From positions 1-10,184 of the forward strand of contig JAITPT010000321.1 of the NCBI GenBank assembly GCA_031289285.1: 10,184 bases of DNA, in the 5' to 3' direction. The notes under the pieces are model-generated. The model did not search any database. It was not told the origin of the DNA and saw only the letters and a program-made list of their open reading frames with translations. Shown here piece by piece: positions 1 through 6,752 of this stretch. Made by a program: the position numbers and the translations under genes. Position 1 is the stretch's first letter. The number at the start of each line of letters is the position of its first letter. Source of the stretch: Puniceicoccales bacterium. GTDB taxonomy: Bacteria > Verrucomicrobiota > Verrucomicrobiia > Opitutales > UBA953.

Positions 1-62
1 CGCCCCCCCCTCCCCCCCACACGCCCCTCCCCCGCGCGCCCGGCCGCCGCCCCCCCCCCCCC
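1..62. repeat. C-rich low-complexity tract at the window edge
   Basis: The first 62 bases are almost wholly C with a few T, A and G, including a run of 12 or more C just before position 63, followed by a short GT-repeat stretch to about 80. No coding potential is visible. Such homopolymer-rich sequence could be a genuine simple repeat or an error-prone assembly edge; the sequence alone cannot tell. Confidence 0.6.
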
Positions 63-84
63 GGTGCCTGTGTGTGTGGTGTGG

Positions 85-114
85 CGATTTCGCGAAGTGC
101 AAAACGCGAAATCG
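85..114. repeat. Perfect 10-bp inverted repeat (hairpin)
   Basis: CGATTTCGCG at 85-94 is repeated as its exact reverse complement CGCGAAATCG at 105-114, with a 10-base A-rich loop. No T run follows, so it is not a classical intrinsic terminator. It could be a protein-binding dyad or an RNA stem; nothing in the context decides between them. Confidence 0.6.
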
Positions 115-173
115 TGAGGGGAGTTTGCAACGGAAAATCACCAGCCAATTCAACCTGCAAGTTAAAAAGTGTC

Positions 174-221
174 TGGCACTTTATTCGGTGCTTCATTGGG
201 CGTGGCACTTTATTCGGTGCT
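174..221. repeat. Two direct copies of a 19-bp motif, 29-bp spacing
   Basis: TGGCACTTTATTCGGTGCT occurs at 174-192 and again, identical, at 203-221. The first copy lies within a small dyad (AAAGTG ... CACTTT, 166-182). No other copy is evident in this window. It may be a duplicated regulatory site or a remnant of a dispersed repeat; its function is unknown. Confidence 0.65.
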
Positions 222-260
222 GCTTATCGGCAGAAAACGGTTTTTTAGCACCGAAGGGGA

Positions 261-340
261 TAGGTCTTATAGGACGTATAGGTCGTATAGGTCCTATATG
301 ACCTATATGTCTTATATGTCTTATATGTCCTATGTGACCT
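261..340. repeat. 9-bp tandem array (TATAGGTCY/TATATGTCY), self-complementary halves
   Basis: About nine degenerate copies of a 9-bp unit run without interruption, for example TATAGGACG, TATAGGTCG, TATAGGTCC, TATATGACC and TATATGTCT. Copies left of about 292 read GGTC/GGAC-TATA, while copies right of it read approximately as their reverse complement, with differences that are often G-U compatible. The array can therefore fold into one long hairpin in RNA. It ends 57 bases before the ATG of the secreted-protein gene and so may lie in its leader. Similar TATAGGTCT arrays are, to my recollection, common between genes of Opitutaceae-like genomes. Confidence 0.75.
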
Positions 341-397
341 GCTGGTGCTTTTCTCAGGCTTGCGGGGGGGGCGGCATTTTACTTTCCTACGGCTCGC

Positions 398-1387
398 ATG
401 AAAAACCACCTTCGCCTTCTCTCCGCCTCCCTCTCAACCCGTCGCCTCTCCGCCCGCCTTTGCTCCGGCGTCCGCTTGGCTCTCGCTATTCTCCCCTGCG
501 CGTTCGCCGTTGCGCTCGCGCCCACGCCAGCTTTCGGACAATTCGCCGGTGCCGCGAGAACCGCCCCAAAACCCGTCGAAAAAAACGCCGACGTTTTTGT
601 GATGAACACCCCCGACGGTCTGCCCTTGGAGGTGCGCCTCGTGAGCTTCCATTCCGGCGTCCTCAAAATCGCCAGCACCGCGACCAACGAAGAATACAGC
701 CTGCGCTACGATTTGGCGGATAAGCCGACACAGGCACTCGTGAGCGCCATCGCGACCGCCGAGCGTCAGAACATCCTCCGGCTCCCTGCCGTGAACGCGC
801 AGTTAAAATCCAACGACACGCCGGAGGAAATACAGGTGACGGCCCGCCACTCCGCGAGCAAGTTTTCCCATCGCGGCGACAGCACAAAAAACGCCGAGTA
901 TCTGCCCGACGCGCCGCTGCTCAACGCCCCACGTGCCGTCGCACGGGGCAACTCGGTCGTGTATTTCCCAAACCTCTCGCTGCCCAAGGAAGTCCGCGTT
1001 GACCTGCCCGTAGAGCTTCACCTTTTTTGGTTCAAAAAGAACACCAGCAACTCGTCGCAATGGCTCCCGTCAGGGCGAGAAAAAATCACCTTCCTCATGA
1101 CCGACCTCCCAGCCGATTACGTTTCGGCGGCGACGGGGAACTCGACGAAAGACCCGAACTTCTCCGGCTTCGCCTACATCCTCGTCAACCTCGCCAGCAA
1201 AACCATCGTGTCGTGGGGAGCGAGCGGTTCTAACGGCTCCGCGATGGTGACCTCGGCGCGCAACCTCGTCATGTCGGGAAGTTCAGCAGTCGCGACCCCG
1301 CCGACCAACCAGCCAAAAAGTTCTTCCTCTTCCACCTCCTCAAAACAAAAACCGACGACCAACACGACGACCACCCGCCGTCGCTGA
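398..1387 (+). CDS. Secreted protein of unknown function with Ser/Thr-rich tail
   Basis: I do not recognise this 329-residue protein. The N-terminus is Arg-rich (R6, R15, R16, R20, R26), followed by a hydrophobic stretch at about 27-42 and a small-residue region ending AFG-Q near residue 47. This looks like a Sec signal peptide with a long n-region, so export is inferred. The mature part (about 48-295) has mixed polar and hydrophobic segments typical of beta-rich domains (VFVMN at 67, LELHLFWF-type segment at 205-212, GFAYILVNLASKTIVSW at 257-273) and no cysteine that would suggest a lipoprotein or catalytic site. Residues 296-329 are a low-complexity Ser/Thr/Lys tail ending in three Arg. The start at 398 has no clear ribosome-binding site; an internal start would remove part of the signal. 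The gene lies 61 bp upstream of, and in the same direction as, the SDR gene, so co-transcription is possible. Confidence 0.75.
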   Translation: MKNHLRLLSASLSTRRLSARLCSGVRLALAILPCAFAVALAPTPAFGQFAGAARTAPKPVEKNADVFVMNTPDGLPLEVRLVSFHSGVLKIASTATNEEYSLRYDLADKPTQALVSAIATAERQNILRLPAVNAQLKSNDTPEEIQVTARHSASKFSHRGDSTKNAEYLPDAPLLNAPRAVARGNSVVYFPNLSLPKEVRVDLPVELHLFWFKKNTSNSSQWLPSGREKITFLMTDLPADYVSAATGNSTKDPNFSGFAYILVNLASKTIVSWGASGSNGSAMVTSARNLVMSGSSAVATPPTNQPKSSSSSTSSKQKPTTNTTTTRRR

Positions 1388-1448
1388 TGTCGCCGCAGCC
1401 GCAGCCAACGCCGTCGCCAACGCCGCAGACGCAAACGCAGAGACGCGC

Positions 1449-2519
1449 ATGAAAATCCTTGTCACGGGCGGAGGTGGTTTTCTGGGCAAAGCACTGGTGC
1501 TCCGCTTGCTCGCCAGAGGCGACACCGTGCGTGTGTTCACGCGTTCCGCGCAACCCGCGCTCGAGCAGGCGGGCGCGGTCTGTTTCAGGGGCGACATCGC
1601 CGCCATCGCCGTCGCCAACGCCGCCGCCGCCGACATCGCCCTTATTCGCGCTGCCTGCGAGGGCTGCGACGCCGTGTTTCACACCGCCGCCAAAACCGGC
1701 GTCTGGGGGCGGGCCGACGAGTTTTTCCGCGTGAACACCAGCGGCACACAAAACGTGCTCGACGCCTGCCGCGCCGCCGCCGTGCCGCTCCTCGTCCACA
1801 CGAGCACGCCGAGCGTCGTCTATACGGGTGGCCCACTGGCGGGCGCGAGCGAAACGCTACCGCTCGCCACGAGTTGCCCGTGCGCCTATCCGCCGAGCAA
1901 GGCCGAGGCCGAGCGGCGCGTCCTCGCCGCCAATTGCGCCACGCTGCGGACAACCGCCTTGCGCCCGCATTTGATTTGGGGCGCGGGCGACCCACACCTC
2001 GTCCCGAGGGTCGTCCGCCAAGCCCGCACGGGACGGCTGCGCATCGTCGGCGACGGCCAAAACCGCGTGGATTTGACGCACATTGATAACGCCGTCCACG
2101 CGCACCTGCTCGCGCTCGACGCCCTGCGCCGCGAACTCACCGACGGCAGCACCGCCAGCGCAACGGTGCGCGATAGCTCGGAAACCTCCGCGCCAAAGTC
2201 GCCTGCCGGACGCGCCTACTTCATCTCCGACGGTGCCCCTGTCGTTTTGTGGGAATGGGTCAACGCGCTGTTGGCGCGGCTCGGAATTGCGCCGGTGACG
2301 CGCCGCATCCGCCTCACGACGGCTCGCCGTGCGGGCGCGTTGGCGGAGTGCCTCTGGCGTGTGCTCCCTCTGCGCGGCGAACCGCCCATGACCCGCTTTG
2401 TCGCCACCGAATTAGCGGAAGACCACTGGTTCGACATCTCCGCCGCTCGCCGCGACCTCGGCTACGCGCCCGTCGCCGACCCCGCCGCCGCGCTCGACGC
2501 ACTTGTCGCCAGCCTGTGA
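1449..2519 (+). CDS. OleD/3-beta-HSD-like NAD(P)-dependent reductase (extended SDR)
   Basis: This 356-residue protein is an extended short-chain dehydrogenase. The N-terminal dinucleotide-binding motif TGGGGFLG sits at residues 6-13 (G7, G10, G13), D49 closes the second conserved segment (RGDI), and the catalytic YxxxK is Y147-PPS-K151 with S119/T120 upstream in HTST. FHTAAKTGVWG at 77-87, LRPHLIWG at 171-178 and VDLTHIDNAVHAHL at 207-220 are the pattern of the 3-beta-hydroxysteroid dehydrogenase/OleD group. OleD reduces 2-alkyl-3-ketoalkanoic acids to the beta-hydroxy acid during long-chain olefin synthesis. Relatives act on sterols or other ketones, so the exact substrate is not known. No oleA, oleB or oleC lies nearby. 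Residues 231-252 form a Ser/Thr/Ala-rich insertion not expected in the fold, probably a surface loop. No transmembrane helix is obvious, so it is probably cytoplasmic. Confidence 0.85.
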   Translation: MKILVTGGGGFLGKALVLRLLARGDTVRVFTRSAQPALEQAGAVCFRGDIAAIAVANAAAADIALIRAACEGCDAVFHTAAKTGVWGRADEFFRVNTSGTQNVLDACRAAAVPLLVHTSTPSVVYTGGPLAGASETLPLATSCPCAYPPSKAEAERRVLAANCATLRTTALRPHLIWGAGDPHLVPRVVRQARTGRLRIVGDGQNRVDLTHIDNAVHAHLLALDALRRELTDGSTASATVRDSSETSAPKSPAGRAYFISDGAPVVLWEWVNALLARLGIAPVTRRIRLTTARRAGALAECLWRVLPLRGEPPMTRFVATELAEDHWFDISAARRDLGYAPVADPAAALDALVASL

Positions 2520-2558
2520 CGAGCGTCGCCGCCCGTCGCTGCGCTCACTCCCCGCTGC

Positions 2559-3584
2559 TCACAAACCTTCCGGCAGTGAGTTTTTCAAACGCCGGATAAC
2601 CTCCGGTGTCACTGGCACTCCGCCGAGCGCAAGGGCGCGCAGGGCAGCACCCGCCACGGGCGGGATTTCCGGCACAAGCGTCGTCGCGCCCGGAAGCGCA
2701 AGCTGCAGACGTTCCTGAAAAATCGTTGCACCCGGCTCGTTCAAAATCACGCCGCCCGTGATGCCCACTCGCAAACCAGCCGACGCAAACTCCAACTTTT
2801 TCGCCACCGCCACGACCGTCTCAATCACGGAGTCGAGCGCATCCTCGACGACCTTCCGCGCCACGGCGTCGCCGTCTGCGCAGGCTTGCGTGACGTATTT
2901 GGCGAGAGAAGCGATTTCGGTTTTGGTCATCGCTTGACCGGGATTTTCAAGACTGTCCTGATGGAGCCGCTGCGAGATTTGGCCGTATTCGGTGAGCTTC
3001 AACGCGCCAAAAATCAACTCGCGCAAAGCGGTCTCCTGCCCGCGCCCGTCGAGCGCACGCAAAGCCGCCTTGACGCCGCGTATGGCGAGGTCGAAGGCAC
3101 TGCCCTCGTCAGACACCAAGTAGTCCACGCCGCCTGCTTCCCACTCGCGCCCGTCGGCGGTGCGCCCGTAACACTTCGAGCCAGTGCCCACGATGAGCAC
3201 CACGCCCGAGCCGAGGCCAAACGTGGCGGCGTGAAGAGCGCGCGTGTCGTTCTCAACTTTGAAACCAGAGATTTTCACGGTCGCAAAACCCGCGACAAGC
3301 TGCGTGACGGCCTGAGCGGCAGAGCTGTCGTTGACGCCCGCCATGCCAAAAAACGTGGCGGCAAAATTGGGCGCGACGCCCAGCTGCGCGGCGGCGTCGT
3401 GCAACGTCGCCTCAAGGTTAGCGGCGGCGACTTGCGGGCCAGCGGTGTTGATGTTGCTCGAATTGCCGACTGCGACGGCGAGGCAATTGCCGCTGGGGGC
3501 GATGACGAGGGCGCGGGTCTTTGTGCCGCCGCCGTCAACACCAGCGTAGAGTGGCGTGGTGGGTGTAGTGTGTGCGAGTGTCAT
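2559..3584 (-). CDS. N-acetylglucosamine kinase-like, BadF/BadG/BcrA/BcrD ATPase family
   Basis: This 341-residue sugar kinase of the ASKHA fold would phosphorylate GlcNAc (or a related amino sugar such as glucosamine) to the 6-phosphate with ATP in the cytoplasm. The phosphate-1 loop GVDGGGTKT is at residues 15-23, the substrate/catalytic segment END at 111-113 (D113 as likely base), the phosphate-2 motif GTGS at 133-136, the conserved SDEGSAFDLA at 158-167, and the adenosine motif GITGGV at 274-279. The length is normal for the family. BcrA/BadF benzoyl-CoA reductase activators share the family, but they carry an Fe-S cysteine motif that I do not see here, so a sugar kinase fits better. It is the only minus-strand gene in the window: convergent with the SDR gene (39 bp between stops) and divergent from fucU, sharing a 147-bp control region. 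The start at 3584 lacks a clear Shine-Dalgarno site; a first codon at the YAGVDGGG segment would be too short, so the start is little in doubt. Confidence 0.88.
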   Translation of the reverse strand: MTLAHTTPTTPLYAGVDGGGTKTRALVIAPSGNCLAVAVGNSSNINTAGPQVAAANLEATLHDAAAQLGVAPNFAATFFGMAGVNDSSAAQAVTQLVAGFATVKISGFKVENDTRALHAATFGLGSGVVLIVGTGSKCYGRTADGREWEAGGVDYLVSDEGSAFDLAIRGVKAALRALDGRGQETALRELIFGALKLTEYGQISQRLHQDSLENPGQAMTKTEIASLAKYVTQACADGDAVARKVVEDALDSVIETVVAVAKKLEFASAGLRVGITGGVILNEPGATIFQERLQLALPGATTLVPEIPPVAGAALRALALGGVPVTPEVIRRLKNSLPEGL

Positions 3585-3731
3585 GGGGGCGGTCAGGGTG
3601 GGAATGCTCCCGCATGGCGCGAGAAAAAAAGTTTGCCAAACGCCCCGCCTTCCGTTTCACAGCCACCTTTCCCGACACGCTCCTGCGTTTCTCTTTCCTG
3701 CCTTTTTCAACCCGAAAAACACCGCCGTTTT
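3585..3731. promoter_or_regulatory. Divergent intergenic control region, GlcNAc kinase / fucU
   Basis: These 147 bp separate two divergent sugar-metabolism genes and must hold the kinase promoter, and probably the fucU promoter too. An 11-bp interrupted palindrome GTTTGCCAAAC lies at 3631-3641, and GGGAATGCTCCC at 3610-3621 or nearby is another short dyad. Either could be an operator for a shared sugar-responsive repressor. I cannot identify -35/-10 boxes with confidence, so this is called from gene layout rather than from promoter motifs. Confidence 0.4.
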
Positions 3732-4166
3732 ATGCTTACCGGAATCTCCCCGCTCATCAGTCCCGACCTCCTTCACGTGCTCTCACGCATGGGGCACGGC
3801 GACGAAATCGTCCTCGCCGACGCGCATTTCCCCGGCGAGACCTTTAACTCGCGTGTCCTACGCGCCGACGGCCTGCGCATCGCCGCCCTGCTGGACGCCA
3901 TCTTGCCGCTCTTCGCAATAGACACCTACGTCAAAGACCCGCTTGTGATGATGGCCGCCTCGCCCGGCGACGCCCTCGACCCCGCCGTCGAAGCCGACTA
4001 CCTCGTCCCCATAAAAAAACACGCGCCCGCCGCGCCCGCCATTGTGCGCATGGAACGTTTCCCGTTTTATGACCGCGCCCAAAAAGCCTTCGCCGTCTTG
4101 ATGACCGGCGAGACCGCCAAATACGGGAACATCCTTCTCAAAAAAGGTGTCACCCCCGTCAAGTAA
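3732..4166 (+). CDS. fucU: L-fucose mutarotase (RbsD/FucU family)
   Basis: This 144-residue protein matches FucU nearly end to end. It interconverts the alpha and beta anomers of L-fucose, feeding the form used by fucose isomerase. The N-terminus MLTGISPLISPDLLHVLSRM is the family's opening pattern. H22, in MGHGDEIVLAD, is the catalytic histidine and D30 a ligand residue; R106, Y113 and the C-terminal YGNILLKKGV (Y131, N133) complete the known site. Related RbsD (D-ribose pyranase) shares the fold, but the opening and the YGN ending favour FucU. An open frame continues far upstream without a stop (to 2886), but that stretch is antisense to the kinase gene, and the family's N-terminus fixes the start at 3732. 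The gene is divergent from the GlcNAc kinase and 2.8 kb from the FucP-type symporter, so a fucose role is shared but not in one operon. Confidence 0.92.
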   Translation: MLTGISPLISPDLLHVLSRMGHGDEIVLADAHFPGETFNSRVLRADGLRIAALLDAILPLFAIDTYVKDPLVMMAASPGDALDPAVEADYLVPIKKHAPAAPAIVRMERFPFYDRAQKAFAVLMTGETAKYGNILLKKGVTPVK

Positions 4167-4374
4167 CACCGCCCGCCCGACGCCCAAAAATCCGCCGAGA
4201 CCCCAACTAAAATCAAGTAGGCAACCACCCGACGCACCATAAAACACTTTTTACCCACCCACCGCCCGTTAAACAAACAACCATAACCAACTAACCAAAC
4301 AACCTAATAATCAAACTCAACCATACTCAACCAACCTTAACACTCAACCAGAACAACAGAAGAAGACCTACACT
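4167..4374 (+). promoter_or_regulatory. G-free A/C-rich leader before the thioredoxin gene
   Basis: The 208 bp between fucU and the thioredoxin-like gene become extremely strand-asymmetric. From 4269 to 4350 there are 82 bases with no G on the plus strand, made of degenerate CCAACCAAAC/CTCAACCA-type units. If transcribed, this gives an unstructured leader, since G-C and G-U pairs would be impossible within it. A purine-rich stretch (GAACAACAGAAGAAG, 4351-4365) follows just upstream of the ATG at 4375 and may help ribosome binding. No hairpin terminator for fucU is evident. Confidence 0.5.
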
Positions 4375-4905
4375 ATGAAAAAACTACTCACACTCGCACT
4401 GCTCGCACTTTTGCCCGCAGCATTTATCCAAGCCGCGCCGGAGAAATCCGCCACGAAAACAAAGCCGCCTTATCATAAGGAGGTTCTAAAAGCCGTCGGG
4501 ACATCTGCCGTAAAACTCAAAGACAAAACCGTTGTCGCCGCACCCGCAGAAATCAAAGCCGCCGCGCAAAAGAAATACCTCTTCGTGTATTTCTCCGCGT
4601 CGTGGTGCCCACCATGCAGACAATTCACACCGCTACTCGTGGATTTCTACAACAAAAACAAAAAGAACAACGACTACGAGTTGCTGTTTGTCTCGCACGA
4701 CAGAACACAAGTTGCCACAGACGACTACATTCGCAAATACACGATGCCGTGGCTCGGTCTCCCGCTGAAATCGGCGGGTGCCAAAGCACTGCGCGAAAAA
4801 GTCAAATACAACGGCATCCCGACGCTTGTCTTGCTCGACGAAAATGACAACATTCTCGCACAAGGGCAGGGGAACGTTCTGAAAAAATACAACGAACTAC
4901 ACTAA
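4375..4905 (+). CDS. Exported thioredoxin/nucleoredoxin-like protein
   Basis: This 176-residue thiol-disulfide oxidoreductase-like protein opens with a textbook Sec signal peptide (KK at 2-3, hydrophobic 4-18, likely cleavage IQA-AP after residue 20), so it should act outside the cytoplasmic membrane. The thioredoxin fold follows from about residue 65: the strand YLFVYFSASW, the active site W77-C78-P79-P80-C81, then RQFTPLLVDFY, a second strand YELLFVSHDR (101-110), and the cis-proline loop GIPT with P149. The FSASWCPPCRxFTP wording is that of the tryparedoxin/nucleoredoxin group rather than TlpA or DsbA. It may reduce extracytoplasmic disulfides; its partner is unknown. Only 26 bp separate its stop from the next start, so the two probably form an operon. 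Lys and Asn are frequent and G+C is lower than in the genes upstream. An AAGGAGG inside the gene (4477-4483) is not followed by a usable start. Confidence 0.88.
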   Translation: MKKLLTLALLALLPAAFIQAAPEKSATKTKPPYHKEVLKAVGTSAVKLKDKTVVAAPAEIKAAAQKKYLFVYFSASWCPPCRQFTPLLVDFYNKNKKNNDYELLFVSHDRTQVATDDYIRKYTMPWLGLPLKSAGAKALREKVKYNGIPTLVLLDENDNILAQGQGNVLKKYNELH

Positions 4906-4931
4906 AAACAACACAGGCAGCACAACCGGAA

Positions 4932-6443
4932 ATGAATATCCTTCAAAACCAAGAAATACGCCTCAACTTCACCGACAAACTTCCTTCAATAAATATTGAT
5001 GAACTCTTGTCGGCTGAGGCGCTTTCTTGGACGGTTGTGTTCCCTGTGGCATGTATAATCTTCTGGATTTGCATGCTTGTTAGTTGCGTTAGCAATGTCC
5101 ATCCGCGCCGCGATGACCGACTGATTTGGGTCATCATACTGGTTACCACAAACATCCTCGGCGCGGTTCTTTACTTTTTTCTACAACGTCCCAAAGTGTT
5201 ATCTTTCTCCGCTCTACAAAACAAAGGGACACCGCCGCCCGACACCGCTAATTCTCCCCGCCCACCGCCGCCGTCGTCCGACGCCCGCGACTGGGAAGGT
5301 CTTGAAGAAAAAGCCTCTGCACCTCCACACGAAAACTTTGTCTCGCCCGTTCCCACTTCCGCTGTCTCTTCCACTTCCGCTTCCTTTCCTTCTTTTATGT
5401 CATCTACCAACTCTTCGACCACCGCTTCCGCCGCCGCCATAGATCCGGCACTTGTGCCGCAACGCACTCTCGCTTCTGGCGCAAAAATGCCCGCGATAGG
5501 CATGGGCACCTTTGGCTCCGACCATGTTTCTGCCCAAGAAGTAGCAGCTGCCGTGCTCGCCGCTGCCGAAGTGGGCTACCGCCATTTCGATTGCGCCGCT
5601 GTCTATGGCAACGAACATGAAATCGGCCCCATCTTCAAAACTATCACCGCGCCCGGCTCTGGTGTCCGCCGCGAAGACCTCTGGATAACTTCCAAGCTCT
5701 GGAATGATAAACACGCCGAGGCGGATGTCATCCCAAGTGCAGAGAAATCGCTACGCGATCTCGGTCTCGATTATCTCGACCTCTATCTTGTCCACTGGCC
5801 CTTTCCAAACTTCCATCCGCCCGGTTGCGATGTCTCCTCGCGCAGTGCTGCCGCCAAACCGTATATTCACGAAAACTTCATGCGCACATGGCGTCAATTA
5901 GAGAAACTGCAACGCGCCGGAAAAGTCCGCCACATCGGCGTCTCAAATGTCACCGTGCCCAAGCTAAAATTGATTTTGCGCGACGCGGAAATTAAACCTG
6001 CTGTGAACGAAATGGAATTGCACCCGCACTTCCAACAACCGGAACTTTTTGAGTTTGTCCGCGCCAACGGCATCGTCCCCGTCGGGTATTGTCCGCTTGG
6101 TTCGCCCGGACGTCCCGACCGCGACCGCACACCGGAGGACACCGACCCGCTCACCGACCCAGTTATCACGCGCATTGCCATCGCACACAAAACGCATCCG
6201 GCTGCCATTTGTCTAAAATGGGCAGTGCAACGCGGGCAAGCACCAATACCTTTTTCGAGCAAACGCCGCAACATTTTGGCAAACTTGCAAGCTGTTTCCA
6301 GCGACCCGCTTACCGAAGACGAAATGGCAAAAATCGCCAAAATTGATCGCCGTTGCCGTTTCATAAAAGGTCAAGTCTTTCTCTGGGGAAATCATAACGA
6401 CTGGCGTGTCCTCTGGGACGAAAGCGGCGTAATCTCACAATGA
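4932..6443 (+). CDS. Membrane-anchored aldo/keto reductase (PLDc_N-like N-terminus)
   Basis: This 503-residue protein joins three parts. Residues about 32-53 and 64-84 are two hydrophobic helices separated by NVHPRRDDR, and the second ends ILGAVLYFFLQRPK. This is the pattern of the small two-helix domain found at the N-terminus of cardiolipin synthases/phospholipase D proteins (PLDc_N). Residues 86-170 are a Pro/Ser/Thr/Ala linker. From about 175 there is a full aldo/keto reductase barrel: LASGAKMPAIGMGTFG at 180-195, catalytic tetrad D220, Y225, K255 (TSKLW) and H288 (LVHWP), GVSN at 336-339, and the C-terminal cofactor segment FSSKRRNILANL at 441-452. It would reduce aldehydes or ketones with NADPH, probably at the inner face of the membrane; the substrate is unknown. 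An in-frame ATG at 5397 (M156) could start a soluble 348-residue form of normal family length. It follows the thioredoxin-like gene by 26 bp. Confidence 0.85.
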   Translation: MNILQNQEIRLNFTDKLPSINIDELLSAEALSWTVVFPVACIIFWICMLVSCVSNVHPRRDDRLIWVIILVTTNILGAVLYFFLQRPKVLSFSALQNKGTPPPDTANSPRPPPPSSDARDWEGLEEKASAPPHENFVSPVPTSAVSSTSASFPSFMSSTNSSTTASAAAIDPALVPQRTLASGAKMPAIGMGTFGSDHVSAQEVAAAVLAAAEVGYRHFDCAAVYGNEHEIGPIFKTITAPGSGVRREDLWITSKLWNDKHAEADVIPSAEKSLRDLGLDYLDLYLVHWPFPNFHPPGCDVSSRSAAAKPYIHENFMRTWRQLEKLQRAGKVRHIGVSNVTVPKLKLILRDAEIKPAVNEMELHPHFQQPELFEFVRANGIVPVGYCPLGSPGRPDRDRTPEDTDPLTDPVITRIAIAHKTHPAAICLKWAVQRGQAPIPFSSKRRNILANLQAVSSDPLTEDEMAKIAKIDRRCRFIKGQVFLWGNHNDWRVLWDESGVISQ

Positions 6444-6470
6444 AAAAAGAAAAAAGAAAAAAGAAAAAAA
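6443..6470 (+). repeat. A6G heptamer repeat directly after the reductase stop
   Basis: At least three copies of AAAAAAG follow the TGA at 6441-6443 and pass into AAAAAAAC units. The tract is simple-sequence DNA, prone to slippage. It has no stem and cannot be called a terminator. Confidence 0.6.
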
Positions 6471-6522
6471 CAAAAAACAAAAGCGAATTAAGCGGATAAA
6501 AACAAAGGGGGCATAAACTTTT

Positions 6523-6563
6523 ACCACAAGGGACACAAAGGTTTCACAAAGGGCACAAAGAAA
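6523..6563 (+). repeat. ACAAAG-type degenerate repeat array, forward copy
   Basis: Units of CACAAGGGA, CACAAAGGTTT, CACAAAGGG and CACAAAG follow one another at a spacing of about 9-11 bases. This matches a dispersed intergenic array type that I know as CACAAAGGRCACAAAG from Verrucomicrobiota and other environmental bacteria. An inverted relative lies at 6753-6797. Confidence 0.65.
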
Positions 6564-6620
6564 CAAAAAACAAACATCTTTAAAAAACGTCATCTTTCAA
6601 CCAACAGACTCACCCAAAAG

Positions 6621-6742
6621 AATTTTCTAAACTAAAACTAAAAACCAAAACCAAAAACTAAAAACTAAAAACCAAAAACTAAAAGAACCAAAATCCAAAA
6701 CTAAAAAACAAACCAACACCAAACCAAACAAAAACTCCCAAC
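6621..6742 (+). repeat. CTAAAAAC degenerate tandem repeat, almost G-free
   Basis: Units CTAAAAAC, CAAAAAC and CCAAAAC repeat with a period of about 7-8 bases. The plus strand contains a single G (6685) in the 122 bases. The block sits between the two inverted ACAAAG arrays and so would form the unpaired loop of any hairpin they make. It has no credible coding content on either strand. Confidence 0.7.
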
Positions 6743-6752
6743 GCCATCCTTT

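Noticed and set aside
169..723. 184-codon open frame running through the 9-bp array into the secreted-protein gene
   Set aside because: The repeat translates as a meaningless SYRTYRSYRS run and the rest is out of frame with the gene carrying a signal peptide.
2513..2550. Possible bidirectional terminator between the convergent SDR and kinase genes
   Set aside because: GAGCG ... CGCTC gives only a short stem with a large loop and there is no T run on either strand.
2886..3731. Upstream in-frame extension of fucU, giving a 426-residue protein
   Set aside because: The extension is antisense to the well-supported kinase gene, its translation is Arg/Gly/Ala low-complexity, and FucU proteins begin at the MLTGISPLIS segment at 3732.
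4477..4483. Perfect AAGGAGG Shine-Dalgarno-like sequence inside the thioredoxin-like gene
   Set aside because: No in-frame or sensible start codon lies 5-12 bases downstream; it encodes part of HKEVLKA and appears coincidental.
5894..6364. 156-codon minus-strand open frame within the aldo/keto reductase
   Set aside because: It lies wholly antisense to conserved reductase motifs and has no recognisable domain.
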